Position numbers and translations under genes: made by a program. The notes beneath the pieces are model-generated. The model was given only the letters and a program-made list of their open reading frames with translations, was not told the DNA's origin and made no database searches. Below, piece by piece: positions 18,973 through 27,851 of a stretch of 64,000 nucleotides of DNA; the first letter of the stretch is position 1; each line of letters begins with the position of its first letter. The stretch lies in NCBI RefSeq assembly GCF_002929535.1, contig NZ_PJJO01000058.1, positions 62,001 to 126,000 of the forward strand, read 5' to 3'. This stretch comes from Cryobacterium sp. Y11 (GTDB taxonomy: Bacteria; Actinomycetota; Actinomycetes; Actinomycetales; Microbacteriaceae).

Positions 18973-20307
18973 ATGACATCGACTCGTTCCCTCCGTGAGC
19001 TGTATCGGCTGCGCGAGCGCCGGTCTAGCCCCGCGGCCAGCCACCCGCTGCGCTGGCCCGCCGGGCGGACTGCCGTGGCGATCGCCAGCGTCGTGTTTCT
19101 CAGCCTGGCCGGCACCGGCGTTGCCCAGGCGGTCTGGACCGCCGCTGCGGTCACGTCCACGGCATCCGTTCGCTCGGACGCCGTCACTATCACGCAGACC
19201 GGCTTTGCCGAGCTCGCGACCACGTACACATCAACCGCGCTCACCACCACTAAGCCGATCACCCTGACGAACGGCAACGTGCCAGCCAGCTTTAGCCTGG
19301 TACTTGGTGCAGCCCCCGCTGCCTCCGACTCGTTTGCCGGTGACATCAGCGTGCGCACCTGGCCGCTGGCCGCCGGCACCTGCGGTGCGCCGCCGCAGTC
19401 CGGGGTTACGGAGGGTACCTGGGCCGCGACAGTTTCTCTGAGCGGAGACCTGGCCGCGGGCGCCACGGCGCGGTACTGCGTGCAGACTTCGATTTCACAC
19501 ACCGTCGCCGGAACCAGACCGAGCACCTCAATGACAGCGCACATGGATCTTCACGCGCGGGCCGGAAACTGGACCTCACCGCACACGATCGTCAGCGCCG
19601 TGCAATCTGTCGTCAACACCGCGCCACGAGCGCTGGTGGCGGGCGAGAAAACGGACAGCTCCATCGAATTGAGCTGGAGTGCCCCCGAAGACTCGACCGT
19701 GACGCATTATCAGGTGTACCGCGACACTGCAGCGGTCGTGATGGAGCAGAGCGCCACGACCTTCACCGACACCGGCCGGGAGCCGAATACTCCCTACAGC
19801 TATACGGTCTACTCACTCGACGCGAGCGGCACTCAACTGGCGGTCTCGAACATGCTCGTGGTTTCCACTGATACGAGGGTGCCGACGCCTGGAACCTGGT
19901 ACCACGTTGTCACCGCCGACAAGACCTGTGTCACCGCCGCCGACGGTCCCGAGCTCACGGCGAAACCGTGCTCGCCGGTTGCAACAGTGAAGTTCGGTTT
20001 CGTTGCCGACGGCAGTGACTTCAAAATCGTGGCAAACACAAACGCCACGGTGTGGGACTCACCGGCCAAGACGAAGAATTTTTCGAAGGTGACGCTGAAG
20101 ACGGACGATTCGCACGCCAAGAAAGCCGAGCAGCGGTTCACCCTCCTCGCCATTGACGGCTCGACCGCGACCTTCCAGATTCGCAGCGTGGAGGAGATCA
20201 CGCAGTGCCTACAGTCAGCGGATGCCTCGCTCACCATGCAGGCCTGTGATACCACGGCGCCCATTCAGGACGAGCAGAAATTTACCCTCAGGGAGGCGAC
20301 CCAATGA
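18973..20307 (+). CDS. Large exported protein with fibronectin type III domain
   Basis: A 444-residue protein that begins 3 bp after the previous gene. A basic N terminus precedes a membrane helix (AVAIASVVFLSLAGTGVAQA) and the SipW-like end VAQAVWTAAA. A beta-rich region follows, then a fibronectin type III domain at about 213-300 (SSIELSWSAPEDSTVTHYQV, PYSYTVYSLDASG). The C-terminal 140 residues contain CVTAADGP, KPCSPVA and CLQSADASLTMQACD, which resemble a ricin-type or trefoil carbohydrate-binding fold without its QxW motifs. It is probably surface-exposed and adhesive. Confidence 0.75.
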   Translation: MTSTRSLRELYRLRERRSSPAASHPLRWPAGRTAVAIASVVFLSLAGTGVAQAVWTAAAVTSTASVRSDAVTITQTGFAELATTYTSTALTTTKPITLTNGNVPASFSLVLGAAPAASDSFAGDISVRTWPLAAGTCGAPPQSGVTEGTWAATVSLSGDLAAGATARYCVQTSISHTVAGTRPSTSMTAHMDLHARAGNWTSPHTIVSAVQSVVNTAPRALVAGEKTDSSIELSWSAPEDSTVTHYQVYRDTAAVVMEQSATTFTDTGREPNTPYSYTVYSLDASGTQLAVSNMLVVSTDTRVPTPGTWYHVVTADKTCVTAADGPELTAKPCSPVATVKFGFVADGSDFKIVANTNATVWDSPAKTKNFSKVTLKTDDSHAKKAEQRFTLLAIDGSTATFQIRSVEEITQCLQSADASLTMQACDTTAPIQDEQKFTLREATQ

Positions 20308-20390
20308 CCGGGCGCCTGAGCGGAAGCCGCACGGTACCGGCCGTTGAGGAGGCGCTCGCGCTGGCCCTGGGCGGAGCTGGCTCGTGCTGA
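20304..20390 (+). pseudogene. 28-codon ORF overlapping the FN3 gene; possible gene remnant
   Basis: An ATG overlaps the upstream stop (ATGA), as in the coupled operons of this genome, but the frame ends after 28 codons (MTGRLSGSRTVPAVEEALAL and eight more). The start of a second signal peptidase would be expected to look similar (basic, then an Ala/Leu helix), so this may be the 5' stub of a lost gene. Tandem repeats begin at its end. Evidence is weak. Confidence 0.25.
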
Positions 20391-20446
20391 GGGTAGGTGG
20401 AGCTGGCGGGTGTTGACCTGGGGTGGAGCTGGCGCGTGCTGACCTT
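20371..20446. repeat. Three tandem copies of a 26-bp unit
   Basis: The core GGAGCTGGC recurs at 20373, 20399 and 20425, exactly 26 bp apart. Each is followed by a variant of GTGCTGACCT. The array lies between the 3' ends of convergent genes. Confidence 0.75.
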
Positions 20447-21423
20447 TATGAGACGCGCAGCACGATCTTGCCGCGGGTGTGACCCAGCTCGAGCAGGCGG
20501 TGGGCGGCTGCACCCTCAGCGAGTTCGAACACCGAATCGATGTGTACACGCACGGCGCCGGAGTCTAACAGGGTCGAGAGCTCGTCGAGAGTGCGCGCGT
20601 CGGGGGACACCTTGAAACCGGTCGCGCGGCGGCCAGCTGCTGCGGCATCCGCTGCCATCGTTGGCCAACTGCCCGTCGGTGCATTCACGAGCAGGCCGCC
20701 CGGGCGGAGTGCCTTGAGCGAGCGGGTGCCGGTGTCGTCGTGCACGTTGCCGATGAGGTCGATGACCGAGTCAAGGTCGTGTGCCACATCTTCAAAGCGG
20801 GTGGTGGTGTAGTCGATGACCTCGTCGGCGCCGAGGTCGCGCAGAAAGTCGAGGTTGCGAGTCGAGCCGGTAGCGGTCACGTGGGCGCCGAGCATCCGGG
20901 CGAACTGCACCGCGAAGTGACCGACGCCGCCGCTGCCGGCGTGCACAAGCATCCGCTGCCCGGGAGCTGCCCCGGCTAATTTGACCATCCCCCACGCGGT
21001 CAGCGCGGCGATCGGAACTGCGGCGGCCTCGATGTGGCTGAGCCGGGCCGGTTTGCGGGCGACGCTCATGCTCGAGACCGACACGTACTCGGCGAAGCTG
21101 CCGCCGGTGCGCGGAACTCGGCCCATACCGTAGACGGCGTCGCCGGGCTGTAGGTCAGAGGCCTCGAACACCGTGCGCACGACGACCCCGCTGAAGTCGT
21201 TGCCGAGAATGGCCGGGTAGTGCTCGATAGCTGCCGCGACACCCTTGCCGGCCCTGGTCTTGGCGTCGATCGGGTTGAGGCCGGCTGCGACAACCTTAAT
21301 GAGCACTTCGTCGGAGATTTGACGGGGCAGCGGATGATCTTGCAGGTGCAACATCTCGGGGGCGCCGGTCTCGTCAATGACGAGGGCGCGCATGGTTTCC
21401 GGCAGTTCGTATTCAGTAGCCAT
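20446..21423 (-). CDS. NADP-dependent zinc-free alcohol dehydrogenase/quinone oxidoreductase
   Basis: A 325-residue medium-chain dehydrogenase/reductase. The catalytic domain contains LKxV-like VVAAGLNPIDAKTRAG and LGNDFSGVV. The Rossmann domain has the NADPH motif MLVHAGSGGVGHFAVQFAR. There is no structural or catalytic zinc cysteine cluster, so it belongs to the zeta-crystallin-like quinone oxidoreductase group. The ATG at 21423 has GGAGAG six bases upstream. The physiological substrate is unknown. Confidence 0.85.
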   Translation of the reverse strand: MATEYELPETMRALVIDETGAPEMLHLQDHPLPRQISDEVLIKVVAAGLNPIDAKTRAGKGVAAAIEHYPAILGNDFSGVVVRTVFEASDLQPGDAVYGMGRVPRTGGSFAEYVSVSSMSVARKPARLSHIEAAAVPIAALTAWGMVKLAGAAPGQRMLVHAGSGGVGHFAVQFARMLGAHVTATGSTRNLDFLRDLGADEVIDYTTTRFEDVAHDLDSVIDLIGNVHDDTGTRSLKALRPGGLLVNAPTGSWPTMAADAAAAGRRATGFKVSPDARTLDELSTLLDSGAVRVHIDSVFELAEGAAAHRLLELGHTRGKIVLRVS

Positions 21424-21909
21424 GCTCTCCATTCTGGCGCATGTCCCCTGCCGTATGCCCCATTTCCCGGGCCCTGGCCCGGAACACATCCTGAGCGCGC
21501 TCACGGTTCGCGGTGAGGGGACGCAAGTCGACCCAAAACAGGCCCCGAAAGGTCGATTTTGCATCCCCTCACGCCCGATTCGTCGACTGAGTCCGCCTTC
21601 GCAAGGCTCAGGTGAGGGGTGAGGGGTGAGGGGCAGGGGTGAGGGGTAGGGGCCGGGGCGCCGTGTTTTGCGTCACGCTGCGCGGGTGCTGCGCCAGTGC
21701 GCGGGAGTTCCGATACGGCCGAAAGTCCCGCGCAACACGCTGCGCGGGTGCTGCGCCAGTGCGCGGGAGTTGGGCCTCCCGCGCAGCGGCGTAGCCCCCG
21801 CGCACCGAGAGGTGTAGCGCGATCTTCGTCACGCACGGGGAGGTGTAGCGCAGAAATTCTGCGCCGCACTGCGGAGCGCACCGGGAGGTGCAGCGCGCGG
21901 GCCGGGCCG
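21424..21909. repeat. Repeat-rich intergenic region (36-bp direct repeats, GTGAGGG run)
   Basis: This 486-bp stretch has no convincing gene. A 36-bp sequence starting CACGCTGCGCGGGTGCTGCG is present twice without mismatch (21674-21709 and 21736-21771). The units GAGGTGTAGCGC or GAGGTGCAGCGC recur three times at 21810-21900. A run of GTGAGGG heptamers with four or more G tracts fills 21611-21660 and could form a quadruplex. The region separates the oxidoreductase from the YqaJ-like gene. Confidence 0.8.
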
Positions 21910-22563
21910 CTAGCGGCGGGCTTGCTCGTCGAGATTGTCGATCAGGGCGTTGGCGAGGCCGACCAGAATGGCGATTTGGTCTTCGTCACGTTCGATCCAG
22001 CGACATTCGGGCACCGGGGCAACCGGCACGAAGCCCTGATGCTCTTCCCAGACCAGCAGCGTGCGCTCGGCACCGAGCACATATTGCTGCCACCACACCT
22101 GTCGCAGATAGCTGCGCGGAACGCTGCGCCACGGCTTGCTCGTGGTCTTGATTTCGGCCAGGTGCAGATCGCCGTTGGGCGCCACGCCGACGCCGTCCGG
22201 CGTGGCCAAGTGCCGCGGGTGCGACAGCGATCGAAAGAGGTTCGTGCTCGGCTCAATGCCATAGTTTTCGAGCACCCAGGCTGCGATGACCGGTTCGCGG
22301 GCACGACCGTGGTCGGTGTAGCTGTTGCCAGAGAAGCTCGTGCCGTGCATTTTGTCGTGCGCCGCGTTCAGAATGGATTTCGGGGTCGACAGTTTCGCGA
22401 CATCCGTTGCGGTGATGCCCTGGTTGCGCGCCCGCATCCAAGCCACCCGGTCGGTCGAGTCTGCGACGATGCGCAGCGTGTGCGGTGCCGGCAGCGAAAC
22501 GGATGCTATGGGGTGCGTTAAAGGCTGGTCCAGCTCGAAGAGAGACTGCGTGGAATTTGGCAC
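21910..22563 (-). CDS. YqaJ/lambda-exonuclease-like nuclease
   Basis: About 217 residues with the PD-(D/E)XK core of the YqaJ viral recombinase family. GITATDVAKLST precedes HGRAREPVIAAW, which carries the first acidic residue. ATPDGVGVAP (Asp) and LHLAEIKTTSKPW (the E-x-K) complete the active site, and YLRQVWWQQYVLGAERTLLVW follows. Such enzymes degrade one strand of duplex DNA, usually in phage recombination. No phage genes are visible here. I used the GTG at 22563; AGAGGA lies directly against it, so the start could be further downstream. Confidence 0.8.
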   Translation of the reverse strand: MPNSTQSLFELDQPLTHPIASVSLPAPHTLRIVADSTDRVAWMRARNQGITATDVAKLSTPKSILNAAHDKMHGTSFSGNSYTDHGRAREPVIAAWVLENYGIEPSTNLFRSLSHPRHLATPDGVGVAPNGDLHLAEIKTTSKPWRSVPRSYLRQVWWQQYVLGAERTLLVWEEHQGFVPVAPVPECRWIERDEDQIAILVGLANALIDNLDEQARR

Positions 22564-22760
22564 TCCTCTATTGTGTGCCCGCGCGCCCGGTCGGTGCGCC
22601 ACCGCCACGGGGGTACCGCTCGATTGCGGGCCGCGCAAGCGGCTAGCGCCAGGCCCGTCTGCGTGGCCGAAGTGGCGCATCCGCTTGCTCTGAGAATCGT
22701 TATCGCGTAGTGACCCTACTTCGCTAACGTGGGGGCACGGCAATCAATTGGGGGAAAATT

Positions 22761-23888
22761 ATGTCGCCGCTCACACACTCAGTTGGCCGATCGCGATTCG
22801 GCGCGCTCGCTATCGCCCTCGCTGTTCTGCTCAGCGGATGCGCCGGTCTCCCCGGTTTCCCCGCGGCGACCGACACCCCGGTTGCGCAACTCGCTGCCGA
22901 AGTCGATTGCCAGGCGCCCAACCTCAACCACGAGATCGTCGTGCAAGACGGGGTTCCGACCCAAACTGATCTGACCGCCGAGCATCCCGCCGCGCCGGAT
23001 CCGGGACGGGTGCCCGCCGATTTTGAACCCGTCGCCGCTTATCGCTGCACCTTCTTCGGCAGCCTCGACGACGCGCAGGGCCGCTGGTCGGCCGTGACGG
23101 TCGAGAACCTCCAAGGGGATTTCGGTCTGCTACTGGCCGCACTCGCCGAACCCAACGACCAGGCGGGCCCCAATCAGGTCTGCACCGCCGACATGGAGTT
23201 GGTGCCGACGCTCTGGCTCGAAAACGCCGACGGTGACGCTCTGCGGGCGGCCTGGCCGCGCACCGCCTGCGGCAAAACCAAACCGGCAGCCCATGCAGCC
23301 CTCGACAACCTCGATCTGACCGATACGACCCTGCTTCCGCTCGTGCTGCAGGTCACGCGCGAGGCCCTCGACGCCAACTGCGCCATGACGGCCGGCGCTC
23401 CCGAGCAGTCACTGCTCTTCGGCGCCACCGGCCTGCAGACATACCGCAACCCCACAGAGATCGGGGAGGGCGTGCAGCTGACTCCCGCGTCGCCGGCTGA
23501 GACTCCATCCTTTGCCGGCGTCGACGGCGCGAGCGTCTGCGTCTACACGGTCGCCCCGGCGCGGGACCCCGATCTCAGCGAGCTCAACTCCATCGACGGG
23601 CTCGATGGTGATGCCCTCGGTGCAGTGATGAACCTGCAGTTCGGCACCTTTGCCAGCGCGAGCATCCTTGAAGCGGATGCCGCGGCGCTGCTCGCCGCCG
23701 CAGCATCCGCTTCGCAAGCACCCGAGTGCACGGCCGACCTCACCCGGTTCGCGGTGCTCTGGCCGGAGCGCGGCGACACCCGGCTCGACACGTCGACGCA
23801 GATCGAACTCGACGGCTGCCAGCGATTGTTTCTGCCGGGCAGCCATGCGCTCGTGCCGGAGCCGGCACTTCTGGCAGCCCTGCAGTAA
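22761..23888 (+). CDS. Predicted lipoprotein of unknown function
   Basis: A 375-residue protein with an N-terminal signal and lipobox (VLLSGCAG, cysteine at about 27), so it is probably anchored to the outer face of the membrane. The mature part has several cysteines (VDCQ, YRCTFF, QVCTADMELVPTLWL, CGKTKPAAH, CQRLFLPG) and two similar segments, MELVPTLWL near 150 and LTRFAVLWPERGD near 330, which suggest an internal duplication. GGGGGAAAATT precedes the ATG. I do not recognise a family with a known function. Confidence 0.7.
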   Translation: MSPLTHSVGRSRFGALAIALAVLLSGCAGLPGFPAATDTPVAQLAAEVDCQAPNLNHEIVVQDGVPTQTDLTAEHPAAPDPGRVPADFEPVAAYRCTFFGSLDDAQGRWSAVTVENLQGDFGLLLAALAEPNDQAGPNQVCTADMELVPTLWLENADGDALRAAWPRTACGKTKPAAHAALDNLDLTDTTLLPLVLQVTREALDANCAMTAGAPEQSLLFGATGLQTYRNPTEIGEGVQLTPASPAETPSFAGVDGASVCVYTVAPARDPDLSELNSIDGLDGDALGAVMNLQFGTFASASILEADAAALLAAAASASQAPECTADLTRFAVLWPERGDTRLDTSTQIELDGCQRLFLPGSHALVPEPALLAALQ

Positions 23889-23949
23889 GCACTGCACTAA
23901 AACCCTGCACTGACACGCGTTGCCAAAAAACCTGCGCGCCCACCCTGCG

Positions 23950-24837
23950 TTACGCGTGCGATAGGCCAGTCGACGCGCGAAGCGGCGGGGTGGCCGTTCG
24001 ATGCGTGTGCAGCCGTCCGGCCCGGTCGAGAAAGTACAGAGCACCGCGGGCGATGTAGATCTCCCCAGCCAGCGGCGGGGTGTTCGCGAGTTCCGAGAAG
24101 CCGGTGTGGCCGAGCACGCCGAGCTTGTTCGTGCCGTAGGCCTTGGCGTAGAGCACGCCGTTGTAGGCCACCAGCCCGGTGAATCGTTCGCTCGACACGA
24201 GGCTGAACGTTGATCGCGCCCAGACGTAGACCTGACGGTGCGTACGAATATATAGTGCATCATCGAGGGCGGCGAACCCGGACGGCCCCTCGGCGGGAAC
24301 ACCGTGCAGTCGGGTAAACGATGACCCGCTATAGGTCGAGATGGCGCACACCGCAAAATCATGATGAACGACATAGAGGGCCCGACCAAATACCGTCAGG
24401 GCGAGAATGTCGCGGGGGGATCCGGCCACCGGCACGAGGTGACGACCGTTGATGTACCAGAGGCCGGACTGCAGTCGAAAGTAAGCGCGTCCGCGAAAGC
24501 TGGTTAGGAGCAGTTGCGAGGCCTCGGTCGTGGCAATGAAGGTGAACCGGCCGTTGCGATATCGATGGATCGAGGTGAGACCCGGATGCCGGTCGGACTC
24601 GGCAGTCAGGTAGAGGTCGGGGCCCACGGCGACCATGCGCGTGATTCCCACTGGGGCGTGAGGCACGGTGGCCAGGCTCGAACCGTCGAAGCAGAACAGC
24701 GCATCTCGTCCGTAGACCAGGAAGTAGGTCGTTCCGCCAACGTCGGTCAGATTGTGGGAATCGGCCGGGGCGTGGTCTACGAGTGCAGCCGGGCCGGACG
24801 GGATTGCGCGGCGGCGGAGCAGAGCTGGCAAGGTCAT
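23950..24837 (-). CDS. Hypothetical protein, probable beta-propeller
   Basis: About 295 residues with no signal peptide. Repeating segments such as TTYFLVYGRDALFCFDGSSL, PDLYLTAESDRHPGLTSIHR, RALYVVHHDFAVCAISTYSG, DALYIRTHRQVYVW and GVLYAKAYGTNKLGVLG, roughly 40-45 residues apart, each pair a hydrophobic strand with a turn, as in a beta-propeller. The ATG at 24837 follows GAGGGG. Function is unknown. It is divergent from a two-component system, which does not imply a link. Confidence 0.6.
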   Translation of the reverse strand: MTLPALLRRRAIPSGPAALVDHAPADSHNLTDVGGTTYFLVYGRDALFCFDGSSLATVPHAPVGITRMVAVGPDLYLTAESDRHPGLTSIHRYRNGRFTFIATTEASQLLLTSFRGRAYFRLQSGLWYINGRHLVPVAGSPRDILALTVFGRALYVVHHDFAVCAISTYSGSSFTRLHGVPAEGPSGFAALDDALYIRTHRQVYVWARSTFSLVSSERFTGLVAYNGVLYAKAYGTNKLGVLGHTGFSELANTPPLAGEIYIARGALYFLDRAGRLHTHRTATPPLRASTGLSHA

Positions 24838-25033
24838 GGCCGGTTTTCCCCTCTGTCGTACTTCGTGTCTGATCGATGTTGCCCGTTCCACCTCAGGATT
24901 TACGGCAGAATTCGGGACGGAACCCAAGGATTGCCCCAGCACGCGGCAAATTCGCACGCCCAGGCAAGTTTGCTCACAGTGTGGGCTGGGGCAACGCATA
25001 GTCGACTCATAGAAAAGTAGCGATACTTACACT

Positions 25034-25783
25034 ATGAGCACACGTGAGAGCGCACGGACCGGTCATGGCCCCCGGTTGACCAAGGCCGACGGCAGCGCCA
25101 TTCGCGTTCTGGTCGTCGACGACGAACCGACCCTCACCGACCTGCTCTCGATGGCGCTGCGCTACGAGGGTTGGGAGGTGCGCACCGCCAGCGAGGGCCG
25201 TCAGGCGCTCACCATCGCCCGCGAATTTCGACCGGATGCCATCGTGCTCGACATCATGCTGCCGGATATCGACGGTCTGCAGGTGCTGCAGCGGGTGCGC
25301 GCCGACGGCTACGAGACCCCGGTGCTCTTTCTCACCGCCAAGGATTCCCTCGACGACCGCATCATTGGCCTCACCGCCGGCGGCGACGACTACGTCACCA
25401 AACCGTTCAGCCTCGAGGAGGTCGTCGCCCGGCTGCGCGGACTCATCCGCCGCTCCACCCTCGCCGTGGCCGACTCGACCGACCCGCGCATTGCCGTGGG
25501 CGATCTCACCCTCGATGAAGACAGCTACGAAGTTTTTCGCGGCGGCGACGCCATCGAACTGACCGCGACTGAGTTCGAACTACTGCGCTTTCTCATGCGC
25601 AACCCCCGCCGGGTGCTCAGCAAAGCCCAGATTCTCGACCGGGTTTGGAGCTACGACTTCGGTGGCAAATCCTCCGTCGTCGAGATCTACATCTCCTATC
25701 TGCGCAAGAAAATCGACGCCGGTCGTGAGCCAATGATCCACACGGTGCGTGGCGCCGGGTACATGCTCAAAACTGCGTCATGA
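25034..25783 (+). CDS. OmpR-family response regulator
   Basis: A 249-residue two-domain regulator. The receiver domain (about 23-137) holds the acidic pair DDE (29-31), the phosphoacceptor Asp in VLDIMLPDIDG (about residue 73), and the lysine in YVTKPFSLEE. The C-terminal winged helix (about 155-249) includes LTATEFELLRFLMRNPRRVL and SYLRKKIDAG. It resembles the actinobacterial MprA/TcrA type. No Shine-Dalgarno is obvious before the ATG, so the mRNA could be leaderless. It overlaps the histidine kinase gene by 4 bp. Confidence 0.93.
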   Translation: MSTRESARTGHGPRLTKADGSAIRVLVVDDEPTLTDLLSMALRYEGWEVRTASEGRQALTIAREFRPDAIVLDIMLPDIDGLQVLQRVRADGYETPVLFLTAKDSLDDRIIGLTAGGDDYVTKPFSLEEVVARLRGLIRRSTLAVADSTDPRIAVGDLTLDEDSYEVFRGGDAIELTATEFELLRFLMRNPRRVLSKAQILDRVWSYDFGGKSSVVEIYISYLRKKIDAGREPMIHTVRGAGYMLKTAS

Positions 25784-27300
25784 TGCAGCGCAAGCGGATG
25801 CCGCGCCGCCGCGGCCGTCCCCGCTCGCCGTGGACCCTGCAGCGGCGCCTCGTGCTCACCGTCGTCGGCCTGCTCGCACTCGTGAGCCTCACGATCGGCG
25901 TGGTGAGCGTGGTTATTCTGCGCGCCTCCCTGGTAGACCGGCTCGACGTGCAGCTCGCCTCCGCCGCCGACCGTTCCGGCCTGGAACTGGGCGTCGGTGA
26001 TCTCGATGGCTTCGGCGGCCCTCGGTTCGGTACGCCGACGGCCGAGCGCATTCTCGGTGGCGCGGCTCAACCGCCCGGGCTGCTCGCGCTCGTCTACGAC
26101 GGATCCACCATCACGACCGGCTACACCGACGACCAAAGTGGCGCGATTGAGGCGCTCTCGGCCGAGCAGGTGCAGCTTCTGGCCGACCACGTCAACCAGT
26201 CGGCGCCGGTCACCGTCAATCTCGGCGGTGAGGTGGGCGACTATCGGGTGCAGGCCGAAACGTCCCGCTCCGGCACGCTCTACCTGGTGGGTTTGCCCCT
26301 GACCGGAGTGGCGGCCACCGCAGCCCAGCTGGCTCTGATCATCGGCCTGGTCTCGCTCGCGGGCCTCGTCGTGGTCGCCGTCATGGCGGCCTGGGTGGTG
26401 CGGCTGGCCCTGCGTCCCCTGCAACGCGTGACCGCGACGGCCACCCGGGTGGCGCAGCTGCCGCTCGACCGCGGGGAGGTATCGCTTTCCGACCGGGTTC
26501 CGGCCGCCGACACCGACCCGCGCACCGAGGTCGGCCGGGTCGGCGCCGCCCTCAATCGCATGCTTGATCATGTCGACCTGGCGCTGGAGGCTCGGCAGCA
26601 AAGCGAGCGCAAGGTGCGGCAGTTCGTCGCCGACGCGAGCCACGAATTGCGCACGCCTTTGGCATCCATTCGTGGCTATTCCGAACTCACCCGGCGCAGC
26701 GGCCAGGAGCTGCCGCCCGACGCGATGCACGCGCTCGGTCGCATCGAGTCGGAGTCGGTGCGCATGACCGGGCTGGTCGAAGACCTGCTATTGCTGGCCC
26801 GCCTCGATGAAGGTCGCGAACTCGAACTGGAGCCCGTCGATCTGACCGTGCTGCTCGTCGATGCCGTCAGTGACGCCCACGCCGCCGGCCGCGACCACGT
26901 CTGGAACCTCGAACTGCCCGAAGAACCCCTCGACGCGATTGGCGACGAACCGCGTCTACGCCAGGTGATCGCTAACCTGCTCGCCAACGCCCGGGTGCAC
27001 ACTCCGGTCGGCACGACCGTCGTGGTCGCGCTCGCCGCCGAGCGCGAGAGCGCGGTGATAACGGTAACGGATGACGGTCCCGGCATCCCCGCGGAACTCA
27101 CGGCCACCTTGTTCGAGCGTTTCGCCCGCGGCGACAGTTCGCGCTTTCGCGCCGCCAACGCTGCCGGTGCGCCGAGTACCGGAAGTACCGGTCTCGGTTT
27201 GGCCATCGTGGCCGCGGTCGTTGCCGCGCACCACGGCAAGGTCACCGTCGACAGCCGCCCCGGCCACACAACCTTCCGCGTAGCACTGCCGCTGGCCTGA
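25780..27300 (+). CDS. Sensor histidine kinase
   Basis: A 506-residue membrane kinase paired with the preceding regulator. Transmembrane helices at about 24-48 and 180-205 flank a 130-residue extracellular sensor. A HAMP region follows (about 206-270), then HisKA with the phosphorylated histidine in FVADASHELRTPLASIRGY (about residue 288). The ATPase domain has N-box RQVIANLLANARVHTP, G1 VTDDGPGIP and G2 GSTGLGLAIV. The signal sensed is not evident. Confidence 0.93.
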   Translation: MMQRKRMPRRRGRPRSPWTLQRRLVLTVVGLLALVSLTIGVVSVVILRASLVDRLDVQLASAADRSGLELGVGDLDGFGGPRFGTPTAERILGGAAQPPGLLALVYDGSTITTGYTDDQSGAIEALSAEQVQLLADHVNQSAPVTVNLGGEVGDYRVQAETSRSGTLYLVGLPLTGVAATAAQLALIIGLVSLAGLVVVAVMAAWVVRLALRPLQRVTATATRVAQLPLDRGEVSLSDRVPAADTDPRTEVGRVGAALNRMLDHVDLALEARQQSERKVRQFVADASHELRTPLASIRGYSELTRRSGQELPPDAMHALGRIESESVRMTGLVEDLLLLARLDEGRELELEPVDLTVLLVDAVSDAHAAGRDHVWNLELPEEPLDAIGDEPRLRQVIANLLANARVHTPVGTTVVVALAAERESAVITVTDDGPGIPAELTATLFERFARGDSSRFRAANAAGAPSTGSTGLGLAIVAAVVAAHHGKVTVDSRPGHTTFRVALPLA

Positions 27301-27312
27301 TGTGCCAATCCC

Positions 27313-27378
27313 GCTGGTCGAAGCCGGGGTCCTGTGGTCTCGATCACTCGTGCCTCGCGCCTCGACCGGCGGTTCTCG
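27313..27378. repeat. Dispersed intergenic repeat, copy 2
   Basis: GGTCTCGATCACTCGTGCC and CTCGACCGGCGGTTCTCG match the right half of copy 3 (59780-59810) on the opposite strand, apart from a 7-bp insertion. It lies between the convergent histidine kinase and MarR genes. Confidence 0.75.
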
Positions 27379-27410
27379 CGCCCTGAACGGGCAGGAGGAG
27401 TCGACGCCGG

Positions 27411-27851
27411 TCAGTCGGGAGTGTTCAGCCGGGCGAGCAACTCGGCGAACCGGGTGAGATCTTCGTCAGACCAGTTGTGCAGGCGACTGAGTACGCGCGC
27501 CGACTTATCGGCGCGCACCTCGGCGAGTTTCGCCTCGGCCAGGGGGGTTAGCGCAAAATACTTGACCCGTCCGTCGTCCTCATCGGTCTGGGTCGCTATC
27601 AAACCGAGGTCAAGCAGCGCGCGAGCCTGGCGGCTGATGACGCTCTTATCGACCACCAGATTCTCGGCCAGGGCGCCGGCGTGGGTCGGACCGCAACGCT
27701 CGAGCGTGCGCATGAACTTGAGCCCGAACGGTTGCAGGGTGGGGTTGATGGCGAGAGCGCTGTCGCGCATACTTGCGCGAATGTTCCCCGCAAGTACCGT
27801 CATCTGTTCCTCGATGGCCGCCACGGCAGCATCCGTTGTGGTGGTGGTCAT
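27411..27851 (-). CDS. MarR-family transcriptional regulator
   Basis: A 146-residue winged-helix regulator. It shows LERCGPTHAGALAENLVVDKSVISR for the recognition region, then LLDLGLIATQTDEDDGRVKYFALTP, the wing with the DxRxK-like motif. Its start overlaps the stop of the efflux pump gene by ATGA, so both are made from one mRNA and the regulator probably represses its own operon. Confidence 0.9.
   Translation of the reverse strand: MTTTTTDAAVAAIEEQMTVLAGNIRASMRDSALAINPTLQPFGLKFMRTLERCGPTHAGALAENLVVDKSVISRQARALLDLGLIATQTDEDDGRVKYFALTPLAEAKLAEVRADKSARVLSRLHNWSDEDLTRFAELLARLNTPD

Noticed and set aside
21674..21771. CRISPR array
   Set aside because: There are only two 36-bp copies and one 26-bp spacer-like gap is absent (the copies are 62 bp apart). 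No cas genes are visible.
21501..21881. Open frame of 126 codons through the repeat cluster
   Set aside because: Its amino-acid content follows the DNA repeats, with no start context, so it is treated as non-coding.
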